Made by a program: the position numbers and the translations under genes
Assembly: GCA_964548275.1 (NCBI GenBank)
Contig: CAZJQI010000014.1
Span: forward strand, 1 to 64,000
Source of the DNA: JAUVUV01 sp964548275
GTDB lineage: Bacteria > Gemmatimonadota > Glassbacteria > GWA2-58-10
Direction: 5' to 3'
Length of the DNA stretch: 64,000 nt
Part shown: piece by piece, positions 26,388 through 34,392 of the stretch
How the letters are laid out: every line of letters begins with the position of its first letter
How positions within the stretch are numbered: position 1 is the first letter of the stretch
The notes under the pieces: model-generated
Database searches by the model: none
The model's input: only the letters and a program-made list of their open reading frames with translations
What the model was told of the DNA's origin: nothing

Positions 26388-27536
26388 TTACTTTCTAACC
26401 GCCGCCAGGATCACCAGCAGCACCCCGCAAGCCGTCCCAGCCACCAGGAAAACTCCCTCCAGCCCCATAATCAGCACAACGGGTGCAAAAATAACGGGCG
26501 AAAGAAACTGCCCGATAAAGCCGAAAGTGCCCAGGTAAGAGCTTATCCTTCCGCGAAACGACATGGGTACCGCCTCGCCAATCCAGACCATGCATGCCGG
26601 GCTTACCATGCCTTGTCCAATCCCGAAAAGCGCGATCGAGGCGGTGATCAACGCTACTGAGTGAGTCTGCGAGATGGAGATAAACCCCACAGTCCAGAAA
26701 GCCACGGAGACAAGCACGATCATTCTATAAGAGAGTCTGGATTTTATCCGGCTGTACATAAAAGAGGTCAACCCGGAGGCCAGGCCCATGGCCGAGATAA
26801 ATAGGCCGATATAAAACGTGCTGCGAATGCCGATTTCCTCTAACAGGGGGGGAATAAACACCACGATTGCATAGAGGAGCACGCTTGAAATAAAGATCAG
26901 CATGTAAATGAAAAAAAGCACCGGGGTAGCTCTGAATATTCTCCAGACTGATTCGCTCTGAATCTCTTCCCCGGAATTCATCTCGTGCACCTCTGGAATC
27001 GCCAACAGGGCAAGGGCGGCAAGCGGGATTCCTGCCAGGTAGGCGGCGAAAGGCAGATGCCAGCTCCACCCGCCGAGAAAACCGCCGATCAGCGGCCAGA
27101 TCACACCGCCAAATGCATTGGCGCTGCCCCGCCAGCCCATGATCTTATTTCTCCTCGGCCCCCTGAAGATATTCAGAATCATCACTGTGTTGGAGATAAA
27201 TATCACGGCTGCAGCAACCCCCAGCAGCGCACGGCTTGCTATAAGCAGCCAGTAGGATTGGATAAACAGCCCTGAGCCGCCTGCAAAACCGTAAAGCACC
27301 AGCCCGGCCACGAACGGTTTTTTCACTCCCACCCTGTCGATAACCACCCCGACCAGCGGGCTCAGGGCCGCGATAAAGATCGAGTGGGTGGTGATAATCA
27401 ACCCTGCAGACACCGGGTCCACTCCCAGGCCCTGGCGCATCACGTTCAACACAGGTGCGATTATCGCACCTGCCATCACGGTCAGGGTACAGGAGGCCAG
27501 GATTATCCAGAGAGTTATTTTGTGAGAATCATTCAT
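26388..27536 (-). CDS. Major facilitator superfamily transporter
   Basis: A 382-residue integral membrane protein with 12 predicted helices. The MFS loop 2-3 signature appears as PLVGVVIDRVGVKKPFV. A second half repeats the pattern weakly (YSRIKSRLSYRMIVL). It most resembles drug-efflux or multidrug-type antiporters, but the substrate cannot be told from sequence. GGAAG about nine bases upstream supports the ATG at 27536. Its upstream intergenic region carries the inverted-repeat element described separately. Confidence 0.85.
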   Translation of the reverse strand: MNDSHKITLWIILASCTLTVMAGAIIAPVLNVMRQGLGVDPVSAGLIITTHSIFIAALSPLVGVVIDRVGVKKPFVAGLVLYGFAGGSGLFIQSYWLLIASRALLGVAAAVIFISNTVMILNIFRGPRRNKIMGWRGSANAFGGVIWPLIGGFLGGWSWHLPFAAYLAGIPLAALALLAIPEVHEMNSGEEIQSESVWRIFRATPVLFFIYMLIFISSVLLYAIVVFIPPLLEEIGIRSTFYIGLFISAMGLASGLTSFMYSRIKSRLSYRMIVLVSVAFWTVGFISISQTHSVALITASIALFGIGQGMVSPACMVWIGEAVPMSFRGRISSYLGTFGFIGQFLSPVIFAPVVLIMGLEGVFLVAGTACGVLLVILAAVRK

Positions 27537-27786
27537 ATCTTGATGCTTCCAGCTACTTTCTTGACATCAGTTATTGCCTTGTGCAGACAAACATCGGCTA
27601 ACCCTCAGAGCTGAGCTTGTCCACTCCGAGCTCAATTCCCCTTCCTGCAACAGTTCGAGCCAGAACGAGAAGTTTTATTCAAAAAAAGTGAGCGCAGAGA
27701 AGAATAGGCTTAAGATAAATATTATTAAATTGATAGCAAGAAGGTTTATCAGTTGCAGGCGTTTCAAGGAAAATAACGTATGGACA

Positions 27787-27998
27787 CTAGCCCGGATTAT
27801 TCATTAAATCCAGACCTTGACAGGGCTAATCACTTATTTTCAGTTTTTTATCAGCCACCGAGGGAGGGGGCGGCGGCTGTGCGACTAAAGTCGCACAGAC
27901 CGTTGCGCAAGCGCAACGGCGCGCATTTCATGCGCCCGCCGCCCCCCAGGCCCCAGGGAAACATAACATCTTACTAATTTATGAATAATCCGAACTAG
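27787..27998. mobile_element. Putative MITE-like element with terminal inverted repeats
   Basis: CGGATTATTCAT at 27793-27804 and its exact complement at 27981-27992 bound a 200-base segment. Outside both, CTAG occurs two bases away (27787-27790 and 27995-27998), so the ends read as an 18-base inverted repeat with two mismatches, or as CTAG target-site copies. No transposase or credible coding frame is inside. The core is a four-way hairpin structure (27866-27946). The form fits a non-autonomous transposable or repeat element; no second copy was noticed in the window. Confidence 0.6.
27866..27946. repeat. Cloverleaf-like cluster of three hairpins in an outer stem
   Basis: An 11-bp perfect outer stem, GGGGGCGGCGG (27866-27876) with CCGCCGCCCCC (27936-27946), encloses three contiguous hairpins. 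The first has 9-bp arms at 27877-27885 and 27890-27898 (loop TAAA). The second has 8-bp arms at 27900-27907 and 27912-27919 (loop CAAG). The third has 6-bp arms at 27921-27926 and 27930-27935 (loop TTC). Linkers are single bases. It is not a tRNA: there is no T-loop motif, CCA end or anticodon-arm layout. Confidence 0.85.
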
Positions 27999-28031
27999 AA
28001 AAAGAGGTGCGCTTTAGAAGACGGCACCTCC
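27997..28031 (-). terminator. Intrinsic terminator of the nfeD-stomatin operon
   Basis: On the minus strand GAGGTGC (28030-28024) pairs with GCACCTC (28010-28004) and is followed by five T. It lies about 55 bases past the stomatin-like gene stop and abuts the inverted-repeat element. Confidence 0.7.
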
Positions 28032-28084
28032 TTATATCTCCCTTTAAGTACGAGAATAGGTTAGCCTGTTATCGAGCCAGGATA

Positions 28085-28981
28085 TCATTTTTCTTTCTTT
28101 GACGATATATTCTCCTTAAAAAGTTCGCCGATACCTGCAATGCTGCCGAGTATGCCCGAGGATTCGAAAGGGAGGAATATTTTTGTGGCCTGTCCATCAG
28201 CGATTTTCTGCAAAGCCTCCAGATACTTGATAGCTATCAGGTCATTGGTGGGCTTCCCTTGATGTATTGCACCGAAAACAGTCTCTATCGCTTCTGCCTC
28301 TCCCTTGGCCACGGTCAGTTTCTGATACCTGTCAGCATCGGCTACTTTCTTGATCGCCTCCGCCTGGCCTTCCGCTTTCAGAATCGCCGACTGCTTGTGG
28401 CCCTCGGCCTCGAGGATTATCGCACGGCGCTCGCGCTCGGCTTTCATCTGGCGGTGCATCGCATCCGTAACGTCTGATGGGGGGTCTATCCTCTGAAGCT
28501 CGACCCGGGTAACCTTGCTGCCCCATTTATCAGTTGCATCGTCAAGGATTTCCCGCAATTTCGTGTTTATCAGCTCTCTCGAGGTAAGCGATTCGTCCAG
28601 GGCCAGATCACCGATCAGATTTCTCAGGTTAGTCTGGGCCAGCTTGGTGATCGCAGTGTAGAAATCGGCGACATTGTAAACTACCTGCAGCGGATCGGTA
28701 ACCTCATAATAAATAACAGCATCGACATCTACCACAACGTTGTCTTTGGTTATCACTCCTTGCGGCGGAACATCGACCACCAGTTCGCGCATATCAACCT
28801 TGATCATTTTCTCCAGGAAGGGGATGATTAGAGTAAGCCCGCTGTCCGCGGTGCGCTGATATTTGCCCAGGCGCTCGATCAGGCCCTTTTCCCAGGGCCT
28901 GACAATTTTTACACCGGTCATCGCAACCACGAAAACTACAACTGCTACAATAATAAATAAAGTGATGTAGGATTCTTCCAT
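28085..28981 (-). CDS. SPFH/stomatin-like membrane protein (QmcA type)
   Basis: A 298-residue prohibitin-superfamily (SPFH) protein. One N-terminal transmembrane segment (about 5-25) is followed by the SPFH domain (IVRPWEKGLIERLGKYQRT, then DMRELVVDVPPQGVITKDNV). An Ala/Glu-rich coiled coil follows (about 170-230, AEGHKQSAILKAEGQAEAI). Such proteins oligomerise into membrane microdomain cages and regulate proteases such as FtsH. The ATG at 28981 has GAGGAGG nine bases upstream. The gene follows nfeD with a single-base gap, the classic NfeD-stomatin operon. The first in-frame start 18 bases earlier lies inside nfeD and is rejected. Confidence 0.92.
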   Translation of the reverse strand: MEESYITLFIIVAVVVFVVAMTGVKIVRPWEKGLIERLGKYQRTADSGLTLIIPFLEKMIKVDMRELVVDVPPQGVITKDNVVVDVDAVIYYEVTDPLQVVYNVADFYTAITKLAQTNLRNLIGDLALDESLTSRELINTKLREILDDATDKWGSKVTRVELQRIDPPSDVTDAMHRQMKAERERRAIILEAEGHKQSAILKAEGQAEAIKKVADADRYQKLTVAKGEAEAIETVFGAIHQGKPTNDLIAIKYLEALQKIADGQATKIFLPFESSGILGSIAGIGELFKENISSKKEK

Positions 28982-28982
28982 T

Positions 28983-29426
28983 TTATCGATCCTCCTCAAC
29001 TCTGGCTACTATAACGTGGGTACCCACAATTCCGACAACTTCGACTTTTTCGTTTTCCGCCAAATTTTCGCCTGTTTCCGACCGGGCTCTCCACTCTTCT
29101 TTTCCGATTCTGACTCTGCCTGAATCCTTGATATTGTCGACCTCTACCAGAACCACGCCTTGCTTGCCAATCGTTCGGTCGGCTCCGACTCCTGAAGGCT
29201 GTTCCTCTGTTACAGCCTGGGCGAATCTTCTCGAAACAACTACCAGGATACCTGATACAACCACAAATATTCCCCACTGCCAGGGTGCTCCGAGACCGAG
29301 AATTGCCGCCACACCTGCCAGCAAAGCCCCGATCCCGAACCAGAATATGAAAAATCCGCCGGTAAATATCTCACTGATAATAAACACTGCAGCAAGCGCC
29401 ATCCAGAGCCACCAGTAGTTAGCCAT
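28983..29426 (-). CDS. nfeD: NfeD-like membrane protein
   Basis: A 147-residue short-form NfeD (no protease domain). Two or three N-terminal hydrophobic segments (about 3-24, 28-45 and 48-66) are followed by a cytoplasmic OB-fold (about 85-145: GKQGVVLVEVDNIKDSGRVRIGKEEWRA in part, ending VEVVGIVGTHVIVARVEE). It partners the SPFH protein encoded one base downstream. The ATG at 29426 has GAGGAGG just upstream. The membrane-organisation role follows from the known NfeD-stomatin pairing. Confidence 0.9.
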   Translation of the reverse strand: MANYWWLWMALAAVFIISEIFTGGFFIFWFGIGALLAGVAAILGLGAPWQWGIFVVVSGILVVVSRRFAQAVTEEQPSGVGADRTIGKQGVVLVEVDNIKDSGRVRIGKEEWRARSETGENLAENEKVEVVGIVGTHVIVARVEEDR

Positions 29427-29626
29427 AAATTCACCTCCTCTTCAATGGTGAAATGGAAGTATATCGAGTACGGGGTCATTCAACCTAATAACAAAGACAA
29501 TACTGTGTCAAACGTCTCAAAACTAAGAAAAATCTATCAGAATCTGAATTGTGCATCAAGAAATCAATACGCAAAAAAAGCGGGCGTTCGTTCAAAGGCG
29601 ACTTTTAGACAATCTCATGAAAGATT

Positions 29627-31426
29627 TTAAGGCTCATAAATCCTTCCCCCTTTCATTGCCCGCTCGAAAGTTTTCCTGTCCCATTTCAGCTCCAGGTCTC
29701 TGTCCAGAGGAATGCCGCTGATCTCGCCGTCATCGTCTACGCGGCCCAGCATCTCACCCCAGGCCCGGGTGAGCTGCACACACCACTTGTTGCGGAAATA
29801 CTCCGGGTGCAGCCAGTTCCAGTAGCCGGTGAAAAAGCTGCCGTCGTAGATCACGTAGCGCAGGGTTCCGGAGTCCTTCCGCATGAACATCTCGATCGAG
29901 TAGACCCCGTCGCCTGCTTTCGCATCCCCGTGGGTGCCGTTATCGTACATTTGCACGGGGATATTCGCATAGCAGCCCTTTGCCTCCTTGATCGCCCATC
30001 TGTAGCGGGGTGCGTAGCTGAAATTGCCCTGAACGGCCAGGGGCGGCTCGAATTCAGGCAGGGTGCCGGAGTCGAAACTGATAAGGACCCGGATCATGTT
30101 ATCCAGAAACGTGTTCGCCGGGATCTCGCCTGCGGGCTTGTCCGCAGGGTGGGCCGCCCTGCGGATCTCGTAGCGGTGGGGCACTGGTTTGTTAGCCCTG
30201 TGCTGTGCAGCATACGCTTGCCGCTCCACGCGGTCCAGGGAGTCTGTATTCACCCCGCTTTTGAACGGGGTGAAATCGCGCGGGCTTCCCACCCCTTCCA
30301 GCAGTACCCTGCGCCACTTGGTGTAGAACGCGGCCTGCCTGATCTCGGTCTGCTCGAACACCTGGTAGGCCTGAATCATCTGCGGGGTGTGGGCATAGCA
30401 CGAGAGATTGATCCCTTGATCCAGTTCGCCCGCGCTGACAATATCGATATCCCTGCCGTCGATAGCTATCCTGTACCACCCCTGCTCCAGCCCTTTCAAC
30501 GCGATAATATCGCGGTCGAAGGCATCGGGGTAATCCATCACTGTTTTCATCAGCCTGCCGGTGGAGGGATAGACCGGCAGGGGAAGGCGCTGTGCGGCAC
30601 GGGTGAAAGAAACCGCGTCCGGGCCTGACTTGAGTTGCGTTACCCTGCAGTCGGTCTGTGAAAGAACTTCACCGCTTGCGGCATCGATCACGGTTTCGGC
30701 CACCAGAGAGGATGCGCCCATCGCCTCCAGGATCGAAAGCCCCATCTGAAGCTGGCCGTCCACGTTGGGATGCACGCTCTCGGCAGTGTACATGAAATTG
30801 CCGTCGTATTCGTCCAGCTTCTCTGCGGTCAGGGTCGAGGAATAGTTGAGATCGTAGAATTTCAGCCCCTCACCGGCAGCGAACCTGCCCAGCTCGTAGC
30901 TGAAACGCCGAAGAGTTTCCGGGTAGAGCAATGAGCGCATGCGCTCGAATTTTTCCACTTTGCCCCTGGTGATATGCGGCACGCAGCGAAGCTCGTACAG
31001 GGTCGGGGAAATCAGCATCAGCTCCGGGTTGGAATGCTCCCGCAGCAGCTCTATCTCGTCTTTGAGCCCTTTCAGGTAGACCTGAAGCAGCTCCGGGTCG
31101 AAAGGCCGGTAACCCCCGTCGTTCATGCCCAGCATGATAGTGGCTTTGGTGGGCTTGCAGAGTTGGATGTCGCGGCGCAGGCGGTCGACATTTTTTGCCT
31201 GGTCGCCGCCCCAGCCGAGATTGAAAAACTCGACATTCCAGGCGGGATAGCGGGTCAGCACGTAATTTTCGATCAGCCGCGGATAAACGCCGTAGTCTGT
31301 GATACTGTTACCCCAGATCAGCACCACGTCACTGTCCTGGATGAAAAAGTCAGGCCTGGCCAGAGAAGAGGAAATCGAAACCAGCAGAAAGAACAGAACG
31401 CGGTGAACTAGGCTTCTGAAAAGCAT
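29627..31426 (-). CDS. Secreted SGNH/GDSL-family hydrolase
   Basis: A 599-residue exported protein: an N-terminal signal peptide (about 1-23, FFLLVSISSSLA). The SGNH fold shows block I LIWGNSITDYG (Ser41), block II NLGWGGDQ, block III MLGMNDGG, and block V SVHPNVDGQ with the catalytic His. These hydrolases deacylate or deacetylate sugars, lipids or polysaccharides. The C-terminal 300 residues are a second, beta-rich region I do not recognise, possibly involved in substrate binding. The substrate is unknown. It lies 123 bases past the heptosyltransferase gene in the same direction, so a role in surface glycan trimming is conceivable. No T9SS C-terminal sorting domain was noticed. Confidence 0.8.
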   Translation of the reverse strand: MLFRSLVHRVLFFLLVSISSSLARPDFFIQDSDVVLIWGNSITDYGVYPRLIENYVLTRYPAWNVEFFNLGWGGDQAKNVDRLRRDIQLCKPTKATIMLGMNDGGYRPFDPELLQVYLKGLKDEIELLREHSNPELMLISPTLYELRCVPHITRGKVEKFERMRSLLYPETLRRFSYELGRFAAGEGLKFYDLNYSSTLTAEKLDEYDGNFMYTAESVHPNVDGQLQMGLSILEAMGASSLVAETVIDAASGEVLSQTDCRVTQLKSGPDAVSFTRAAQRLPLPVYPSTGRLMKTVMDYPDAFDRDIIALKGLEQGWYRIAIDGRDIDIVSAGELDQGINLSCYAHTPQMIQAYQVFEQTEIRQAAFYTKWRRVLLEGVGSPRDFTPFKSGVNTDSLDRVERQAYAAQHRANKPVPHRYEIRRAAHPADKPAGEIPANTFLDNMIRVLISFDSGTLPEFEPPLAVQGNFSYAPRYRWAIKEAKGCYANIPVQMYDNGTHGDAKAGDGVYSIEMFMRKDSGTLRYVIYDGSFFTGYWNWLHPEYFRNKWCVQLTRAWGEMLGRVDDDGEISGIPLDRDLELKWDRKTFERAMKGGRIYEP

Positions 31427-31549
31427 ACCCGTCTCCCGGTTAAGAATGAATGATATTGGAAAGCGTAATATGTGTTCCGAAAATTTACGCAGAACTGCTG
31501 GCCAGAGACAGCCCCGCTATTTTCCCCCCGGCGGCAGGACAAAACCGCC

Positions 31550-32635
31550 TCAGGCTGTCTGGGCGCCGGAGGTGCGCTTGTCTCGGTCCAGCTCCAGCAG
31601 AGCCTTGCAGGAGGCCAGGACCATGTCCACTGTCACACCCTGCATGCAGTTGAAATGGCCCTGGGGGCAGCGCTGCGGCCCATGATCCGAGCACGGCCTG
31701 CATTCGAGACCCTTGACCTCGACCACCAGGCAGAAATCACTCAGCGGGGCGAAACCGAGATCGGGTGTGGTTGATCCGAATATAGCCACGGTTGGAATAT
31801 CGAATGCCCAGGCGATATGCATGGGGGCGCTGTCTCCGGTCACCAGCAGGTCGGCCTTGCGCACCAGGGCGCTTAGCTCGCGAAGCTCTGTCAGCCCCAC
31901 GAGGTCGAGAAGCCGGGATTTACATGCTACGAGCACCCGATCCGCCTGTTCGCGGTCGAGCGGGCTGCCGACTATGATCACCCGCGCCTGGTACATTTCC
32001 ACCAGGAGGTCTATCAGTTGTGAGAAGCGCTCGGCGATCCATCTCTTGGTACCCCACACCGAGCCGGGCGAAACGACCACCAGGGGCCCGGAGCCTCTCG
32101 GCAGCCCTACCCCGAGCTGACCGAACACGTGGTTGGCCTCCTCTCCAGTGACAGGCATCACAGGGCGAGTTGAGACTTTCGCCGGATCGACACCGAAAGG
32201 TGTGAGCAGACTCAGGTTCCGTTCTGTTTCGTGAAATTCGCGTTTGCGGGGAACTCTCACGCTGTAAAGCGAGGGCCATGCGCTCTGTTCGAAACCCACC
32301 CTGACCGGTATCCCGGCCATTTTGAGCAAAAGGGCGCTGCGCGCACTTCGGTGGGCCGAGATAACAAGGTTGAATCGCTCTCTTCTTATTCTCAGAGCCG
32401 TTTGCAACATCCCGAACGTCCCGCGCTGGCTGCCATGCTTGTCATAAACGATCAGCCGGTCAAGGTAGGAGAGGCCTGCAAGAAGGCGCGCCCCGGCAGG
32501 GGTGGTGCAAACAGCCAGATATGCCCCGGGAAAACGTTCATACACTGCACGGATCAGAGGCGTGGTGAGCACTATATCCCCGGGAAACGCGCTGTTGAAG
32601 ATCAGAATCCTGTTATAGAAGTCCTGCACTCGCAT
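31550..32635 (-). CDS. Glycosyltransferase family 9 (heptosyltransferase, WaaF-like)
   Basis: A 361-residue ADP-heptose:LPS heptosyltransferase-like enzyme that extends the inner LPS core in the cytoplasm. N-terminal acceptor domain: LIFNSAFPGDIVLTTPLIRAV. C-terminal donor site: VVSPGSVWGTKRWIAERF, then VTGDSAPMHIAWAF and VAIFGSTTPDLGF. It ends with the Cys-rich LECRPCSDHGPQRCPQGHF, typical of the heptosyltransferase II subgroup. It starts 25 bases after the PorX-like gene and is probably co-transcribed with it. A paralogue lies on the other side of porX on the opposite strand. The exact linkage formed is not determinable. Confidence 0.88.
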   Translation of the reverse strand: MRVQDFYNRILIFNSAFPGDIVLTTPLIRAVYERFPGAYLAVCTTPAGARLLAGLSYLDRLIVYDKHGSQRGTFGMLQTALRIRRERFNLVISAHRSARSALLLKMAGIPVRVGFEQSAWPSLYSVRVPRKREFHETERNLSLLTPFGVDPAKVSTRPVMPVTGEEANHVFGQLGVGLPRGSGPLVVVSPGSVWGTKRWIAERFSQLIDLLVEMYQARVIIVGSPLDREQADRVLVACKSRLLDLVGLTELRELSALVRKADLLVTGDSAPMHIAWAFDIPTVAIFGSTTPDLGFAPLSDFCLVVEVKGLECRPCSDHGPQRCPQGHFNCMQGVTVDMVLASCKALLELDRDKRTSGAQTA

Positions 32636-32660
32636 CCTCTCGATTAGCCGTACACCAGGC

Positions 32661-34232
32661 TCATTTAGGTGTCATCAAGGCTACAGGCAGGATCATCTCC
32701 TCCGGTGAAATGCCGCCGTGAAGGAAACTGCCGTAGTAGCGGCTCTGATACTCGCGCAGCTTGGTGGGATAAACGAAATATGTATCCTCTATGGCAAATA
32801 TATAGTGCACGTTCATACCCAGGTAAGGCAGCTTGGCCCTTGCGGGCTCGCGCACCAGGAAAGTCGCCTTCTGTTCCTCGCTGTTGATATTATCCCCGAA
32901 CTTGTAGCGCAGATTGGTAGAGGCATCCCGTTTGGCGTAAACGGTCACGGGCCGGGTGCAGTGTACACTGCCGTGATCACTGGTGAGCACCACCGGGACC
33001 CCCTGCCGCGCAGCTTCCTGGAGCACACCGTAGAGGCTGGAATGCCGGAACCAGCTCAAAACCAGGTCGCGGTAGGCCTGTTCATTGGGAGCGATTTCGA
33101 GCAGGATCTCGGACTCGCTTCTGCCGTGGGTGAGGATATCGATAAAATTCACCACAATAGCGGTCACACCCCGCTGCATCAGGGACGGGATTTTTTTGAC
33201 CAGCCGCTGACCTTCCTCCTTGGTAAACACTTTCTCATAGCGCAGTGAAAGGCTTTTGCCCACTGTCAGCCGTCCCAGGTGGGCTTCGAGAAGTTCTTTC
33301 TCATAGAGGTTGAGACTACCCTCATCGTCCGAGCCAACCTGCCAGTAATGGGGGAAACGCTCGATAATCTCGGCGGGAAATAGCCCGCTGAAAATAGCGT
33401 TTCTTGCGTAAGGAGTGGCTGTGGGCAGGATCGAAAAGTAGGTTTTTCTTTCGATATCGTAGAACTCCTCGATCAGCGGGGCAAGCTGAAACCACTGGTC
33501 CATTCGCATGCAGTCGACAATGATAAAGAGAACCGAGTCGAACTTGCGGATCACCGGCAGGAGAAACTCCTGGACCACATCCACGCTCAACAGAGGCCGC
33601 TGCCCTTTCGCAGCGGAAAGCCAGTTGAAATATTCCTGCATCACATAGTGGGAAAAATCCCGCCGCCACTGGCGTTTCAGCCCGTGGAGCAGGCCGGCCA
33701 GGCCCTCCTCGCCGGTTTCGTCAAGGCGGCTCTCCCACATGATCAGCTCTGTGTAAGTCTCGGCCCAGTCTTTCCAGGTAAAATATTCGCTTCTCTTTTC
33801 TTCAAGCTCCCGGAAACGGGAAACAAAGTCCTGGGCGGTGCGCTGGTGCCTGATTTTCGAGCCTTCCAGCAGGCGCTTGCATACAGAGAGAACCTGATTC
33901 GGGTTGACCGGTTTCACGATGTAATCATCAACCCGCTGGCCGATAGCCTGGTTCATCAGGTCCTCTTCCTCGCTCTTGGTCACCATCACCACCGGTACAT
34001 TCGGCGCCACGTCCCTCAGCTCCCCTACTGTCTCGATTCCCCTTTTGCCGGGCATCTGCTCATCGAGCAGGATCAGGTCCACAGTGCCGGATTTCAGCAT
34101 CTCCAGCGCGTCATCCCCATTGGTGGCGGTTTCCACCTGATAGCCTTTCTGCTCCAGGAAAAGTATCTGGCTCTTGAGCAGCTCGATCTCGTCATCCACC
34201 CAGAGTATCTTTTTGGATAATTCGTTTGACAT
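32661..34232 (-). CDS. porX: PorX-type response regulator with PglZ domain
   Basis: A 523-residue two-domain protein matching PorX, the regulator of type IX secretion. The receiver domain (1-125) has Asp13/Asp14, phospho-acceptor Asp57 in LILLDEQMP, Thr85 and Lys107. A helical linker leads to an alkaline-phosphatase-fold PglZ domain: IIVDCMRMDQW (Asp240), TATPYARN (271-278, candidate Thr nucleophile), FIDILTHGRSES, and LTSDHGSVH (Asp419, His420). In known PorX proteins this domain is a nucleotide phosphodiesterase and receiver phosphorylation controls dimerisation. The window also encodes a SprA-like T9SS channel. No adjacent PorY kinase is seen. The neighbours are heptosyltransferases, on both sides. 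Confidence 0.9.
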   Translation of the reverse strand: MSNELSKKILWVDDEIELLKSQILFLEQKGYQVETATNGDDALEMLKSGTVDLILLDEQMPGKRGIETVGELRDVAPNVPVVMVTKSEEEDLMNQAIGQRVDDYIVKPVNPNQVLSVCKRLLEGSKIRHQRTAQDFVSRFRELEEKRSEYFTWKDWAETYTELIMWESRLDETGEEGLAGLLHGLKRQWRRDFSHYVMQEYFNWLSAAKGQRPLLSVDVVQEFLLPVIRKFDSVLFIIVDCMRMDQWFQLAPLIEEFYDIERKTYFSILPTATPYARNAIFSGLFPAEIIERFPHYWQVGSDDEGSLNLYEKELLEAHLGRLTVGKSLSLRYEKVFTKEEGQRLVKKIPSLMQRGVTAIVVNFIDILTHGRSESEILLEIAPNEQAYRDLVLSWFRHSSLYGVLQEAARQGVPVVLTSDHGSVHCTRPVTVYAKRDASTNLRYKFGDNINSEEQKATFLVREPARAKLPYLGMNVHYIFAIEDTYFVYPTKLREYQSRYYGSFLHGGISPEEMILPVALMTPK

Positions 34233-34392
34233 TGGTATTTACCTTTATCTAAATTTTATTTTGGGAAAATTCCCTTTTTGATTCTACATGAGATAATGTA
34301 ACCTGAAATCGCGATTTTGGAAAACTGTATTTTTAACTTTCCAGCATTTATTTATATTAAGTCAATGTTAGAAATTATCCCCTGCGGTGTCA

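Larger units (their letters stand above)
27537..28084. other. Intergenic region holding a structured element
   Basis: 548 bases between the MFS gene start and the stomatin-like gene stop. 27537-27786 shows nothing I recognise. 27787-27998 is an inverted-repeat-bounded structured element. 27997-28031 is a terminator for the stomatin operon. Confidence 0.7.

Noticed and set aside
27866..27946. The cloverleaf as a tRNA or tRNA-like gene
   Set aside because: It has no T-loop sequence, anticodon-arm geometry or CCA-compatible acceptor end, and the junction linkers are single bases.
27780..27977. A 65-codon open frame across the cloverleaf element
   Set aside because: Its codons are dictated by the hairpin arms; there is no ribosome site or domain. 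The structure is the more economical explanation.
29445..29630. A 61-codon plus-strand frame between nfeD and the SGNH hydrolase gene
   Set aside because: No ribosome site, no recognisable motif, and it overlaps the nfeD leader.
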